Part shown: positions 1 through 10,633 of the stretch, piece after piece
Position numbering within the stretch: the stretch's first letter is position 1
Layout: each line of letters starts with the position of its first letter
NCBI GenBank assembly: GCA_019054805.1
Contig: JAHQIY010000012.1
Location: forward strand, 1 to 64,000
DNA from: Brachionus manjavacas
Taxonomy: Eukaryota > Rotifera > Eurotatoria > Ploima > Brachionidae
Reading direction: 5' to 3'
Length of the DNA: 64,000 nucleotides
Notes under the pieces: generated by a model
Seen by the model: only the letters and a program-made list of their open reading frames with translations
Databases searched by the model: none
Told to the model about the DNA's origin: nothing
Translations under genes and position numbers: made by a program

Positions 1-131
1 TATCTACAGATTTGATTAATTTGATTTTCTTTATTTTGACTGAGTCAAAAAGAATTTTAAAATTTAATCTTAATACTAAAAAAGGAAGAAAATATGATAA
101 TTAAAAAAAAACAAATTAAGTGATAAATAAC

Positions 132-200
132 CAGACTTGGGCAGAAGTAAAAAAAAAGCCATTTTAAAGTCTTTTAAAGGCAAGTCATTTAACTTGACTT
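132..200 (+). repeat. hAT-like terminal fragment
   Basis: A CAGACTTG end at 132-139 is followed by AAGTC-rich sequence (GGCAAGTCATTTAACTTGACTT). The same terminal style appears at 10634, 46328 and 55108. No partner end with a matching 8-bp target duplication was found, so this is probably a one-ended relic. Confidence 0.4.
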
Positions 201-207
201 CAAATTT

Positions 208-420
208 ATTTATTTTTTTTTTAACTGTATCGAGCTTGTGCTCCTTTAAAAAAAAAATAAAAAAAAAAAATAATATAGAATAAATATTAAAATTTTTTTT
301 TTTATCTAATCTTATTAACTTTAATTTTATTTTTATATTATTTTTTTTTATTTTATTTTTAACTTATTCTGAAAAAGCTCTAGCTCGGTACAGAAAACAA
401 ATAAATAAATAAATAAATAT
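208..420. repeat. inverted pair of LINE 3' tails
   Basis: A minus-strand tail at 208-247 (reverse complement reads GGAGCACAAGCTCGATACAG) is followed by a plus-strand tail at about 300-420. The latter is TATCTAATCTTATTAACTTT, a T-rich run, then AGCTCGGTACAGAAAACAA and an (AAAT)n end. The motif AGCTCGGTACAG recurs near 23310, 24340, 32755 and 50885, and at 32755 it ends a reverse transcriptase fragment. These are therefore 5'-truncated LINE or LINE-tailed SINE copies. Confidence 0.65.
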
Positions 421-545
421 GAACCAAAATCGAGAATTTAGCAACATGATTTGGCTATATTAATAAAAAAATTTTATTTTGGCTTATGTTTTATAAAAGT
501 TTTAAAAATAAACTTTATTATTGTTGAGACAGATACATTTGTAGA

Positions 546-695
546 ATGGTAAAACGAAAATCATTTCCCAAGCGTGCCAATCGAGCAAGACATGCCGCTG
601 GAACGGAACCTCAAATTACTGACAGCACGTCTAATACCTATCTTGATACTGAGGAATTAGTGCTGAAAATTCAACTTTTGAAAATAAAGCTTTGA
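546..695 (+). CDS. short unrecognised frame, 49 aa
   Basis: The ATG at 546 opens a basic frame starting MVKRKSFPKRANRARHAAG and ending KIQLLKIKL. Its final third lies in a 53-bp segment (663-715) identical to 2483-2535 of the protease remnant, where it is read in another frame. The protein therefore cannot be native along its whole length. The basic N-terminus could be the first exon of a transposon protein, but I do not recognise it. Confidence 0.2.
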   Translation: MVKRKSFPKRANRARHAAGTEPQITDSTSNTYLDTEELVLKIQLLKIKL

Positions 696-715
696 TAGTA
701 AATGAAAAGAAAATT
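663..715 (+). repeat. 53-bp copy of protease-tail sequence
   Basis: Exact match to 2483-2535, the Asn/Thr-rich tail of the S1 protease remnant. The two flanks differ immediately on both sides, so this is a small duplicative patch and not part of a longer repeat. Confidence 0.85.
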
Positions 716-1104
716 TTTATTTAAATTTGATGTACTTTTTTTTATTGAAAATTAAATCGATTTTAAATATTTTTTAAAGAGACTTTCTATTTATAGAAAT
801 TTTTTTAATTTCAATCATTAAGAAGAAAGAAAAAAAAAGATAATAATTTTGATCATTATATGAATTTAGCGTCCAGGAAAATAAGGTCCGTATAGAAAAT
901 TCATGGACAATCGCATGATTCAGACATTTTAAATATATATTATTCAACTTTTCTTTTTTTTTAACTTTTTCTACTAGTCAATTTTTTAAATTTCCAAAAT
1001 ACTGAGAACGAATGAATCACTTAATCAATTATTTATAGCCTTAACGGGGGTTTAACCCGGCTTCTCTTCGAGTCATCTTTAACGCAAACCAATTCCTGTT
1101 TCAG

Positions 1105-1400
1105 ACTGTATAGCCGAATGATTAGAGTGTTAGTCATGCAAGCAGAGGATCTGGTGTTCGAAATCCGCTGAGGGTGGAGAAATCTTCAAAATATTTCGCA
1201 GTACGGGTAGAATGTTTTGACCCCTTTGCGGGATAGGGCGTTGAAACATATTTAGATGCCTTAATACGTTGTCGCATTATGCACCGCTCGAAGATCGAGC
1301 TCATACAATCTGAACAAACGCCAGCCTCTGCCCCGAATGCAGAAATAGAAGACCCAAAGTCAAGGATGATGCTGACAAACTTATTTGAACTCATTTGAAG
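1105..1400 (+). repeat. tRNA-derived SINE-like element
   Basis: The sequence from 1110 resembles a tRNA promoter head. TAGCCGAATGATTAGAGTG is A-box-like, and GGTGTTCGAAATCCGC about 40 nt later is B-box-like. The antisense frame across the B box reads GFRTPDPLLA, which is typical when tRNA-derived SINEs are translated. There is no pairing acceptor stem, so it is not a tRNA gene. The body is GC-richer than its flanks and ends in T-rich DNA near 1400-1435. Confidence 0.55.
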
Positions 1401-1902
1401 TATTTTGTTTTATTGTATTTGTTTTTGTTTTTTTTTGCTTTTATTTGTAAGTCTCCAGGATGAAACTTAATGGGGAAGGGGTGACTAATGTAATGTTTGT
1501 CTCGCCTCTTCCAGTGTTTTGATTTTTACTTGTTTTAATGCCGACTAGATGGGTTGTTGGCGTTATCATTTTCTTGTTTCAAATAATACTAATTTGAGGT
1601 CTTCTACAACTTGAGTAAGCTTCACTATCGTTTGTTGATTTGTAAACGTTTGTGTTTCCTTACTTGACTTATCCTTGATGAGGACGACGCATTCGAAAGA
1701 GTTACAAGATTCCTCGAGGTTTGCTTCCACTGTTTTTAAGACTTTTTTGCTGAGTCCCTCTTGATCTTTGAACGCCCGTCTAACTTAGTTTTAAATTTTA
1801 TTTTGTTCTATCGACGTTGGGCGTTAGACGTTGGTTTGTCATTGACTCGTATCAAAATAAACTTAACTGATCTAAATCTTATTATCTATGAAGTTTCTTC
1901 AG
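1401..1902. other. GC-richer unclassified repeat-like stretch
   Basis: No open coding frame could be supported. Base composition is clearly less AT-rich than the surroundings from about 1441 to 1850, with CGACGTTGGGCGTTAGACG near 1812. It may be the body of the adjacent SINE or a separate repeat. Confidence 0.3.
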
Positions 1903-2679
1903 TTACTTTACATGAAAACTACAATTCTTGAAAACGACATCTCTTTAATTAAACTAACTAAAGAAATAAATGAATCAAGCAAAGTTTCCACTATCTGCTT
2001 TCCAAGTCAAGCTGATGAAATTCTTATTATTAGCCAAAAAGTTATAACTTCAGGATGGTAATCAAATATAAATTTAATATTTAGTTAAAAAAATACTATT
2101 TGAAGGGGATTTACAAATCCAGCTGGATCTAATCCATCAGAAATTTTGTATCAAACCATCATGCAAATTTATGAAAACTCAACAATTTGTCCAATTACTC
2201 CAAATTTGCATTATTGTGCATTTGACCCAAGTCCAAAGGAATCAAATGTTTGTTTAGGAGACTCGGGTGGACCTCTCATGCATTCATCTGGAGGAAATTG
2301 TTAAATGGAATAACTAGTTTGGGTTTACAAATCAAGACTTTAGATGTTAGAATAATTTTTCTAGTTTTTTACCAAAATTCTTAGATACATAGACTGGATA
2401 AAAGCAAATATGGACCAAAATGACAGCAATGTTACTAATTTTGGTGAAAACTCAACTGATATTTTCACAAATACAACTTCACCTGAAAATTCAACTTTTG
2501 AAAATAAAGCTTTGATAGTAAATGAAAAGAAAATTCAGCTCTTTCAGAATCTGAATAATTCTAGCTTATCGTGTCCGTCCGTCCGTCCGTTGACAGGCCA
2601 AAATGGACGAATGAAACAAGCTAAAGAGCTGAAAATTTGTGACCAAAATCTTTTAATGATAAGTAGAGTGCTGGCCTAA
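1903..2679 (+). pseudogene. trypsin/chymotrypsin-like (S1) serine protease, C-terminal part
   Basis: This is the C-terminal two thirds of an S1A protease. LENDISLIKL carries the catalytic Asp. SGW|GF is joined across a 48-nt intron (about 2057-2104). NVCLGDSGGPLM carries the catalytic Ser, and FTKILRYIDWIKANM is the usual C-terminal helix, followed by an unusual Asn/Thr/Ser-rich tail ending at 2679. The exon with the catalytic His and the signal peptide is not visible upstream; the fragment begins after a TTTCTTCAG acceptor. The frame slips after SSGG near 2303, where one extra A would restore GKLLNGITSLG. A second short intron before FTKIL is likely. Best read as a truncated or mis-assembled protease gene. 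Confidence 0.75.
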
Positions 2680-2751
2680 TTTCAAACTGATACACCATTC
2701 CCTTTTCAAATATTGGCATATTAACGCTCAATAACGTCAATTTACGTCCAA

Positions 2752-2790
2752 AGGGTTTAGGGTTAGGGTCAGGGTTAAGGTTTAGGGTTT
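2752..2790 (+). repeat. interstitial telomere-like tract
   Basis: Degenerate TTAGGG-type units: GGGTTTAGGGTTAGGG then TCAGGGTTAAGGTTTAGGG. Similar tracts occur at 24988-25008 and 47026-47039. Confidence 0.6.
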
Positions 2791-2805
2791 ACACGAGTGC
2801 TTCCA

Positions 2806-3048
2806 ATTGCAGAGGAAACTTGCGGCCGACAAAGGCAAAAAAGAGGACAGTGCCAAGCCGAGTGTCATGGCGGCCAAAAAACAGTCCGATCCCAAAAAAT
2901 CGTTCGTCAAACTATTGTCACTAATCGAGCCCAAGCCGTTCTACTATGTGCTCAGTCAAACAATAGGTTGTACGAGCTGTGTGTGCTGGACGCGGCCAAC
3001 TCTCACTGCGACCTAATGTGCCAAAGCGCTCTCGATCTAAAGGGCTAA
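2806..3048 (+). pseudogene. GC-richer coding remnant, product not recognised
   Basis: After a plausible TTGCAG acceptor the frame reads RKLAADKGKKEDSAKPSV, then KKSFVKLLSLIEPKPFYYVL. The reading then moves to another frame, NNRLYELCVLDAANSHCDLM, ending in TAA at 3046-3048. Composition and codon use are far less AT-rich than the flanks and resemble 3143-3457 and the gene at 12.4 kb. The frame change near 2955 is either a real break or a one-base error. I do not recognise the family. Confidence 0.35.
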
Positions 3049-3142
3049 AACTAGAAAAAAAAATTCCTTAGGATATATTTTTCAAAAATATTTCTAATTA
3101 TTTAAAAAATAATATTTTTAATTTAACTTTAATTTAATTTCG

Positions 3143-3457
3143 ATGGAAAAAAAAACCGGGATCGATTTCAGTGCGATGCTTTACAAGGGCATCAAATTTC
3201 TGCCAAAATGGAAGCCCGGTATGCGAAGCAAAAATGAGTTGGCTCGAGCCAAAAACGAGACCGACTTCCGATTGAAACGTCGAGAAACGGCTCGAGCCAA
3301 AATCGAGACCGAATACAAATCAAAGACTCAAGCCGAAATCGAAACAGAACTGGCTAAACCAAAAGAATTGGCCGGAGCCAAAATCGAGACCGACTTTCGG
3401 GTGAAACGCCGAGAAACGGCTCGATCCAGTATAAAATTTAAAATTCCCTGGAAGTAA
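3143..3457 (+). CDS. charged internal-repeat protein, 104 aa, unrecognised
   Basis: An intact ATG-to-stop frame beginning MEKKTGIDFSAMLYKGIKF. Residues from about 28 carry an imperfect internal duplication of a highly charged unit, AKNETDFRLKRRETARAK followed by AKIETDFRVKRRETARSS. It is rich in Glu, Lys, Arg and Ala and probably helical. The part from residue 28 onward, and the 3' flank, lie in a 419-bp segment repeated at 4130-4548. The 3' flank (TAACTTATTTACATTATTTT and T-rich DNA) resembles the LINE-tail family, so this may be a mobile-element product rather than a host gene. No known domain was seen. Confidence 0.4.
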   Translation: MEKKTGIDFSAMLYKGIKFLPKWKPGMRSKNELARAKNETDFRLKRRETARAKIETEYKSKTQAEIETELAKPKELAGAKIETDFRVKRRETARSSIKFKIPWK

Positions 3458-3641
3458 TCAATTTCTGGAAGTAATTACTTCCTTGCATTCGTTTGTACAA
3501 ATTTGTACATAATTGTACTGTGCACAATTTTTTTTTCAATTTTTTCAATTTTTTTTCAATTTTTTTATAACTTATTTACATTATTTTGATTTTTTTTATC
3601 TCATTTTATTAACTTTAATTTATTTTTTTATTTTTATTTTT
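3223..3641 (+). repeat. 419-bp direct repeat, copy 1
   Basis: Essentially identical to 4130-4548 (offset 907). It begins inside the charged ORF at GCGAAGCAAAAATGAG and ends in T-rich LINE-tail-like sequence. The second copy lacks the ATG and the first 27 codons. Confidence 0.9.
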
Positions 3642-3649
3642 ATTTTGAA

Positions 3650-4129
3650 ATTTGTAATTTTTGCTATTTGTAATTTGTAATTTTTGCTATTTTTTTTAAT
3701 TTTTAATAAATTTTATAATTATTTTTATAATTATTTTTATAATGATTTTTTTGTAAGGTGTCATAAACACTGTACAAATAAATAAATTTTTATTGCAATC
3801 CTTCAATGACTAGGTTTATTTTGACTTTTGGAAAAAGAACAAAAATTTGCTTTAATTAAAAATCATAAACAAAACTTCTAAAACCCTTGCGATTTATGCA
3901 GGATCCTGTGAGCTTAGCGTTACTATTTCAAAAATCCTTGAATACCTGAAATTATCGTTAAGAGTGTCGACCTCACTCGATTCGTATCTTAGTTCAGGCT
4001 TTAGGTTAGAATCAAGCTTGAGAGCAATTATGCTCAATAAAAGTTCACTTCCATTTGGTGCGTGTTTATAGATACGAGCCATAATTGAATTGAACCTCTT
4101 TTCTTTGTCATCAATATTGAATAGCTTAA
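3650..4129. other. spacer between direct repeats
   Basis: AT-rich DNA with tandem TAATTATTTTTA runs near 3712-3742 and a minus-strand frame at 3894-4082 (starts MARIYKHAPNG) that I cannot assign. The polypeptide SELLLSIIALKLDSNLKPEL looks coding-like but lacks a recognisable motif. Confidence 0.25.
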
Positions 4130-4548
4130 GCGAAGCAAAAATGAGTTGGCTCGAGCCAAAAACGAGACCGACTTCCGATTGAAACGTCGAGAAACGGCTC
4201 GAGCCAAAATCGAGACCGAATACAAATCAAAGACTCAAGCCGAAATCGAAACAGAACTGGCTAAACCAAAAGAATTGGCCGGAGCCAAAATCGAGACCGA
4301 CTTTCGGGTGAAACGCCGAGAAACGGCTCGATCCAGTATAAAATTTAAAATTCCCTGGAAGTAATCAATTTCTGGAAGTAATTACTTCCTTGCATTCGTT
4401 TGTACAAATTTGTACATAATTGTACTGTGCACAATTTTTTTTTCAATTTTTTCAATTTTTTTTCAATTTTTTTATAACTTATTTACATTATTTTGATTTT
4501 TTTTATCTCATTTTATTAACTTTAATTTATTTTTTTATTTTTATTTTG
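4130..4548 (+). repeat. 419-bp direct repeat, copy 2
   Basis: Second copy of 3223-3641. The charged frame is open through to a stop at 4364 but has no ATG, and TAG lies just upstream in frame. It is probably a non-coding duplicate. Confidence 0.9.
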
Positions 4549-5950
4549 TACTTTCTAATCTTGTGTATTTTTTTTCACCTTTTCAATAAAAATCCCTAAC
4601 AATTTAAACGCAAAGTTTTGAAAAAATTCGATGATTTAGCATTTTTGGCGTTTTATTTCTCCCGTAAAATTAATTCAAAATAGAAAATTTTTTTTTATTT
4701 AAGAGAACTAAGTCTCCTCTAAAGAAATAGATGGGGGTTTATTGATATCTTGTCTTAAAAGCATTCTATTTAGATTTAAAATCAGTAAAATATTAATAAA
4801 AAATGATCAAGATTTCAACAAGTTCTTAGACTTAATTTTAGAGGCCATAAATGAATATAAAAATAAAGATTTGAATATTTAACAATGGAATATTTAAATA
4901 TTCGATTCTGGAGAGCTTTGGAAATGTATCAAAGTGGTGCAAGCTATCAAAATGTCTTAGAAAAGCTATTTGGAGCAAAATCGAGTAGTTAAGTTATTTC
5001 TCATAAAAAAAGCAGAGATTTTAATACATTAATATATTCAGAACAATAAATTTCCTATATGAATCTATCTAAAAACTTTATATTTATTACATAGGTATCT
5101 TTAAATGCTTGTATTTTACTAAATAGACAATATTATCCAAAAAGCCCACCTATTCCTATTTCTTAATAAATTAGCTTTAATTTAAGCCCAAAATCACCCT
5201 ACTTGAAAAAAGTCTTATATACGAAATAAAATTTAGAGGCATATTTTAAAAAAAAAACATTTTTTTCTAAAAATCGCCAAAAAAAAAGGGAAAATAAACT
5301 AATGGATGATAAAAAACGACTAATCCGAGTAAATTTAGGGTAAATTTTCATAAAAAAAAAAAAAAAAAGTAGATTTCTATATGCTTCACATTTTATGAAA
5401 CAAAACGTTTTTTTGAACCCCCCCCTGAAACTCGGGTATAAGATATAAGAACCCAACTTTTTCACTCATAAAATCGAATTCTGAGTCATAATTAACCTAA
5501 TAAAAGTTTTTGGGGTGAATTTTTGATAATCCTAGCTAACTAGTGTTTATGACTTGGGGCACCTAACAAAATCTTTTAAATTATTTCAATATTTGTTGTA
5601 GTTTTTGGTAATTTTAAGCAAAAATATATTCGTTCCTGAAAGAAAAGGTAAGATATGGTAAAAAATTAGATAATTAAGCATGCTTTCTTTTCATTTTTAC
5701 TTTCAAAATTGTATTATGTACTTATGTAGTTACACAAGACAAAATTAATTAGTTATTTTTTTTAATTTCATAATTTGTAAATAACTTTATAAGAAAAATA
5801 ATTGTCTTTGAAAATTTGTATAAGTATGTTTTTAATTAACAGTAAAGTGCAAGCGCTTGACAGCACTTGCTCAAAATGGCGAAACGCTGTGGTTATAGAT
5901 TTTAAAAATGATATATTAAATATATTATTCATTTTGATAACTTAAACTTT
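4549..5950. other. AT-rich spacer with a helix-turn-helix-like micro-ORF
   Basis: Mostly homopolymer-rich DNA. A 35-codon frame at 4885-4992 on the plus strand reads MEYLNIRFWRALEMYQSG then ASYQNVLEKLFGAKSSS. Its pattern resembles the N-terminal helix-turn-helix of many transposases, but it is too short to classify. No other supported gene. Confidence 0.3.
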
Positions 5951-5951
5951 C

Positions 5952-6165
5952 AAAGGACCGCGGTGTCAATTTGACAATTTTGGAGTATAAATCCTTGAAT
6001 TATTTTTCTAAGAAAAAAGTTTTTAGTTTTTTATTTCAAAAATATTATTTGTTATTAAAAACAAAAATAAAAATAAAAATAAAAATAAAGAATTTATAAA
6101 ATTAAATCTTCATCCAAAAAAAAAAATTATACCTCTAAGGACCGGATGGTGTCAATATGTCACTT
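5952..6165 (+). repeat. subterminal repeats of the piggyBac relic
   Basis: AAAGGACCGCGGTGTCAAT at 5952-5970 and AAGGACCGGATGGTGTCAAT at 6137-6156 are near-copies about 185 bp apart, just upstream of the piggyBac frame. A TTAA lies at 5942-5945. Repeated end-proximal motifs of this sort may be transposase-binding sites. Confidence 0.4.
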
Positions 6166-6271
6166 TTTGAACTATTTGCAAAATTTTATTGACATTTTTT
6201 CAAAATTGATTAAAAACTGCTGAAATAAAATAAATTAATTAATTTGAAATTAAAATAGTCAAATATTTAAA

Positions 6272-7455
6272 ATGTCTAAAAGAGAGGCTACCCTAAAGGC
6301 CCTTGGAGCCTTGAGAAATACGGATGACACTCAATCTATAGCTTCAGATGATGATGATGCGGATTTTTTGGACGATGATAACTTTTTGGATGAATTTGAT
6401 GAAGTTGATGCTGATGTTGACGAGGATTCTGATGAGAGAGATCTTCTTTTTGGGGGGAAGAGAGCGAAGAAGAAGAAGAGGATAATACAAACCATCATAT
6501 AATTGACTCGATTGAAAGTTCAATCAATAGGGTAAACGAGGACCAAAATATTGACAAGACAAGTAAAATTGGAGTTATTTGGACCAAGTTAAAAAATGGA
6601 GAAGATTTATCAGTAAGAAAGAAAATTTATTTCAATGAAAAACCCGGACCAACCAGCTATGCAACAAGGAATATAGACAATACCAAGTTATCAGCGTTTT
6701 TGATGATTTTTGATACGTCTATGCTAAATTTGATCGTACAATGTACTAATTCGAATGCAAAAAATTATGAAGATGTTAGCTTTAGTAAAAATGATATTTT
6801 AGCGTTTTTTGGAGTTCTAATTTTTCGTGGTGTTTTTTGTTCAAAATCCCCTACTAAAGCCATGTTGGATAAACAATTTGATATTCCAATTATTGCAAAA
6901 CTAATGTCAAGGAATAAGTTTTTGAAGATAATGAAATACTTACGTTTTGACGAAAAAACAACCAGAAGCCAACGAGTAAATAAGAAAATTCTGTATGATT
7001 CGTGAACTTTGGAACAAATTCGTAGAAAATTCTCAAGCTTGTGTTGTATAAAAAATATCGGGCTTTTGAGTGTTAATAATAAATACAACACAGTTTTCGA
7101 TGAAAGTATTTTTTTTTTAATTGTTAACATTTAAATTTATTTATTTTCATTATTTTGATTAAATTACGATTTTTTACGTTTACCAATAGAAGAGAGAATA
7201 ATTCCCAGGAATGCTTTGATTGTAAGATCGTGTGAAATAGCTAACTTGATTCTCAATGACAAAACTAATGTACATATAGACAACGCTTAGCACGAGGGTA
7301 TTTTGAAATTAAATCAACCATCAAAATCTTTACAAGTTCTAAATATTAATTTTTTAAATTTCTTTAAAAAGCCACTGTATTAATTAACGACCGATATCTT
7401 TGTACCGTCACAGAAAAGGAATTCGACTACCAAAAATTTTCAAAAGTCCGAGCAA
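6272..7455 (+). pseudogene. piggyBac-type (PGBD) transposase, decayed
   Basis: DNA-transposon transposase of the piggyBac DDE family. The start MSKREATLKALGALRNTDD leads into an acidic N-terminus (DDDDADFLDDDNFLDEFDEV), then KPGPTSYATRNI, a helical block NLIVQCTNSNAKNYEDVSF, then ILAFFGVLIFRGVF and IAKLMSRNKFLKIMKYLRFD. IRELWNKFVENSQACV and YNTVFDES follow, near the first catalytic Asp region. Later relics are VHIDNA (about 7275) and RHRKGIRLPKIFK (about 7400), as in the RKG segment of piggyBac. The frame slips at a six-G run (6452-6457), in an A-run near 6987 and at further points, and the 3' third with the Cys-rich finger is missing. It is non-functional as it stands. Confidence 0.8.
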
Positions 7456-8403
7456 AAACTTTAATTTTATTTATTTTAATTCTATTCTTAAAATAAGAAC
7501 ACATTGAAGAAAATAGGAAATTTTTCTTATTTGAAATATTATATTGATTAGTTAAAAAAAAAGACATTTTTTGTGAAACTTTTTATTTATTTTTATTGGT
7601 TAAACAAAATAGCAATATTCTACTAAAAAAACCTATATAAAATTAACATAAAACAATTTTAAATTTTTTTTTAACATTAAAATTGAAATAGCCTCATTCG
7701 ATGAAAAAAAAGATTTTTCTTGTAAAAAAGCAAAAAAAATAAAATTGTATTATGTTAATTTAATTTAATTTTTTTTGTAAACTATTGCAATTTTTATTAA
7801 CCAATCAAAAGAAAAATTAAATCAATAAAATTTTTCTATTTTACATTGAATCCATTTGATATGAAAAATCTTGACTTGTTTTTTTTTTTAATTTTTAAAA
7901 ATATATTTTCAAGTCCAAACCCTACTTTGACTTGTTGACTTGTTAAGACTATTTTTCGTGACTTTTATACAAGTCTGCAATTTATTTATTCAATAATTGG
8001 TAAAAAAAAAGTAATGTTCGGCAAAAATTTAAAAAAGTAAAAATTTTTTTTTAAATTACTTTAAGCGGATGCTTAGCAATAGGGGCTTTGTAGTAGCGGC
8101 TTTCTTTATGAACCCAACTTAAACAACAAGATTCAAAATTTTTTTCAAAAAATATTTTTAATTTACTTTTTTAATGTATGAATATCTAATTTAATCATAC
8201 ATTCATCAATAAAAATGCAGTCATCAAAATTTTCTTCAGTAAGCAAATAAAGATTACAATATAAGCTCCTTTTAATTGCATTTTTTTCGGAGACTATTTG
8301 ACAGTATCTTAATTTTGATATTTATGAGATAGCAAATTAAAAAATTTTTGGTAATATTAAAATTTAATTAAAAAAAATTATATAAAAGTTAAAAAATCTG
8401 GTT
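7456..8403. other. AT-rich spacer with a hAT end
   Basis: No gene seen. A minus-oriented hAT-like end lies at about 7905-7977: AAGTC-rich sequence finishing in CAAGTCTG at 7970-7977. Its 8-bp flank does not match that of the end at 132. Confidence 0.4.
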
Positions 8404-8622
8404 GTTTTTCTTGACCATTTGACTTTTTTGGCTGCTTTCGAAAAACAGCGGTACCTTTTTACGCTCATACCAAACACTTGCAATCTCAGGTGCTGCGCAA
8501 GGCACGCATTTCACTGTACAATTTGGCGACAAAAAAATCATATTCATCGAAGTACAATAGCCGAAATGATCGATTTCGTACTTCAGTCAACTCAAAAATT
8601 AGGCGATCAACTTCATTGTTAA
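8404..8622 (-). pseudogene. unrecognised coding remnant
   Basis: On the minus strand the frame reads NNEVDRLIFELTEVRNRSF, RLLYFDEYDFFVAKLYSEM, RALRST, and after a one-base slip EIASVWYERKKVPLFFESS. The island is GC-richer than its flanks and has coding-like composition. It has no start codon or splice context that I can defend, and I do not recognise the family. Confidence 0.35.
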
Positions 8623-9136
8623 GAAAATTCGGACGATTTTCTTTTTTTGTTTTTTTTATCATAATTTTTTTTCTCTAATTACTGGGTTAGACCCTGTGTT
8701 TATACATGTTTTTGAGATATTTACTAAAAAAAGTTAAGTTTTTAATTTTATTTAATTAATTTAAGTGAATTTAGTTTTCATCATCAGAATTACATCGAAT
8801 TAAAAAATTTTTCTTGGATAGGAAAATAAATGAAAATGACAAAAAGATTTCATACAATGTTAAACTCTTGTGTTTGTTGTAATAGATTTTAAAAGAAATT
8901 TTTATTAATTGCATTAAAATAATACTTTAAAATTTTTAATTTAATTCGTAAATATATTTGAATTTATCGCATCTTAAAACCCATAATTTGCTAGAAAATT
9001 GTTTCAAAATCATAATTCTTACCCATTCTATGAAATGTCATATCAAAATAGAGAGACTAAAAAAATCAAGCGTTATTTTATTATTGATATAAATAATTTT
9101 ATGCCACACTTGCTTACATAATTGAAGCTTGAAGAA
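8623..9136. other. AT-rich spacer
   Basis: Nothing supported; homopolymer runs only. Confidence 0.3.
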
Positions 9137-9211
9137 AGGTAGCAATTACACCACGGGTTCGGGCATTCGAAATGTATTGATTCGAAACCGATTTTTTATT
9201 CCTCCACCAGA
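9137..9211 (-). repeat. SINE-like fragment shared with 32.5 kb
   Basis: The reverse complement (CAGTCTGGTGGAGGAAT, GGTTTCGAATCAA, TGTAATTGCTACCT) aligns with 32498-32573. The GGTTTCGAATC core is B-box-like. The match covers about 75 bp, and only the head is present here, without the A-rich tail. Confidence 0.5.
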
Positions 9212-10633
9212 CTGGTCAGTACTGTTCCAACAATGTTCCAACAATGAGTCTATAGAATGACAAAAAAAATATTTTTTAAGATTTTATTGTTTCTAAAATC
9301 AAGATATTATTTCACAAAAAGTGTTAAATTTTGATCATTGTATCGTAATACGATCACAATTTTCCCTTGAAATTTCAGATAGCCATTTTTGATCACGCGT
9401 TAAAAGTATTTTTGCTACTTTTAGATTTTTTTTCGTTTGGCTATTTTGAAAAATCAATTAGCTACTCGAAAAAAAATTGCGCCTTGCGTCATTATGAACT
9501 TATAAAATATAAAGGCATTTAAATTGACTGGATCAAGTGATAGTTATAAATAGAAATACAACATGTCACCTAAATCCAGCATCTGCAACTTTCAATTAGG
9601 TTTTTTTTTTTCAAAATTAAAAAAATAAATAAAAATTATAGCAATTAATAGGAAAATAGACAATTCTTATTCTAGCAATATGGTTAATTTTTTTTCATAT
9701 ATTACATAAATTATTACTTTATTTTTAATTTATTTGTTTAAGGAATTATTTATTGTTCATAGTAAAAAAACATGCTTTCTATTAGTTGCTAAACTCAATT
9801 AAAGAGTCTTTGATTGTATCTAGAGATGATTAAATTAAGAATAAGTTAAGAATTTTTAAAGATCATGAGCTCAGCCCTCAAATATCTACAGATCTCCATT
9901 TTGAATTTTAATTGAAATTAGTATTTTTTGAATACATTCTTTACCATAAGTGCAAAATTTAATTCAAAAATAAAATTAAAATAAATAAAATCTTTAAAAA
10001 GATTTTGAAAAAAAAATTTGTTTACTTGGTTACCATCAAACATTTAAAAGAATTTAAATTAGCTTAGAATATTAAGTATTTTTGGGATATTTTTACATCA
10101 AAAAATAATGCAAAAATAAAACATAGTTTTTATATTAGTAATTGTTTAGTTAGTTATAAAATGACGTCACGAGGAAAAAAAATAAGCGTACTTAGTTTGC
10201 AGGTATTTTTATTTTAATTAAAGAATAATAAAGAAGCTAAACTTCTGGACATTTTTTTTCAGCAATAATAGCAGCGATAGTATGTTGTAAGTTTTTGTTA
10301 AAAAAGGGATATTGTGAATTTTCATTCATACCTTCCAAAAATTACAAAAATAAAATCCAATTTCTTAAATTTTAAGGCTTTATAAAGTTTGATGATGAAG
10401 CAACAAATTATGTTTCACTAAATTCAACTAAAAAAAAACAATTTTAATTCACACAGGATATATTAATGATATAATAAAATATTTTGAGATATACGAATTT
10501 TACTTAAGATAAATCAGCGCTTAAAGCATGCGTTTTTTGGAATATTAAATGAAACCTAATGAAAATAATTTTAAAAAATTTCCTAAACGAGCAAAAAACT
10601 ATTCAGAAAAAACAGAATGAAATTAATACTGAC
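9212..10633. other. AT-rich spacer
   Basis: No gene supported on either strand. Short inverted motifs only. Confidence 0.3.

Noticed and set aside
1105-1180. tRNA gene
   Set aside because: A- and B-box-like motifs are present, but no acceptor or anticodon stem pairs; it fits a tRNA-derived SINE.
1134-1394. 86-aa minus-strand protein
   Set aside because: Its GFRTPDPLLA end is the translated B box of the SINE.
5199-5465. 88-aa Phe/Lys-rich minus-strand frame
   Set aside because: Low-complexity translation of poly-A/T DNA with no motif.
6272-7455. Intact host PGBD-derived gene
   Set aside because: Several frame changes and loss of the C-terminal third; only one slip could be a homopolymer error.
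132-7977. A 7.8-kb hAT element bounded by CAGACTTG and CAAGTCTG
   Set aside because: The 8-bp flanks differ (TAAATAAC versus CAATTTAT) and unrelated genes lie between the ends.
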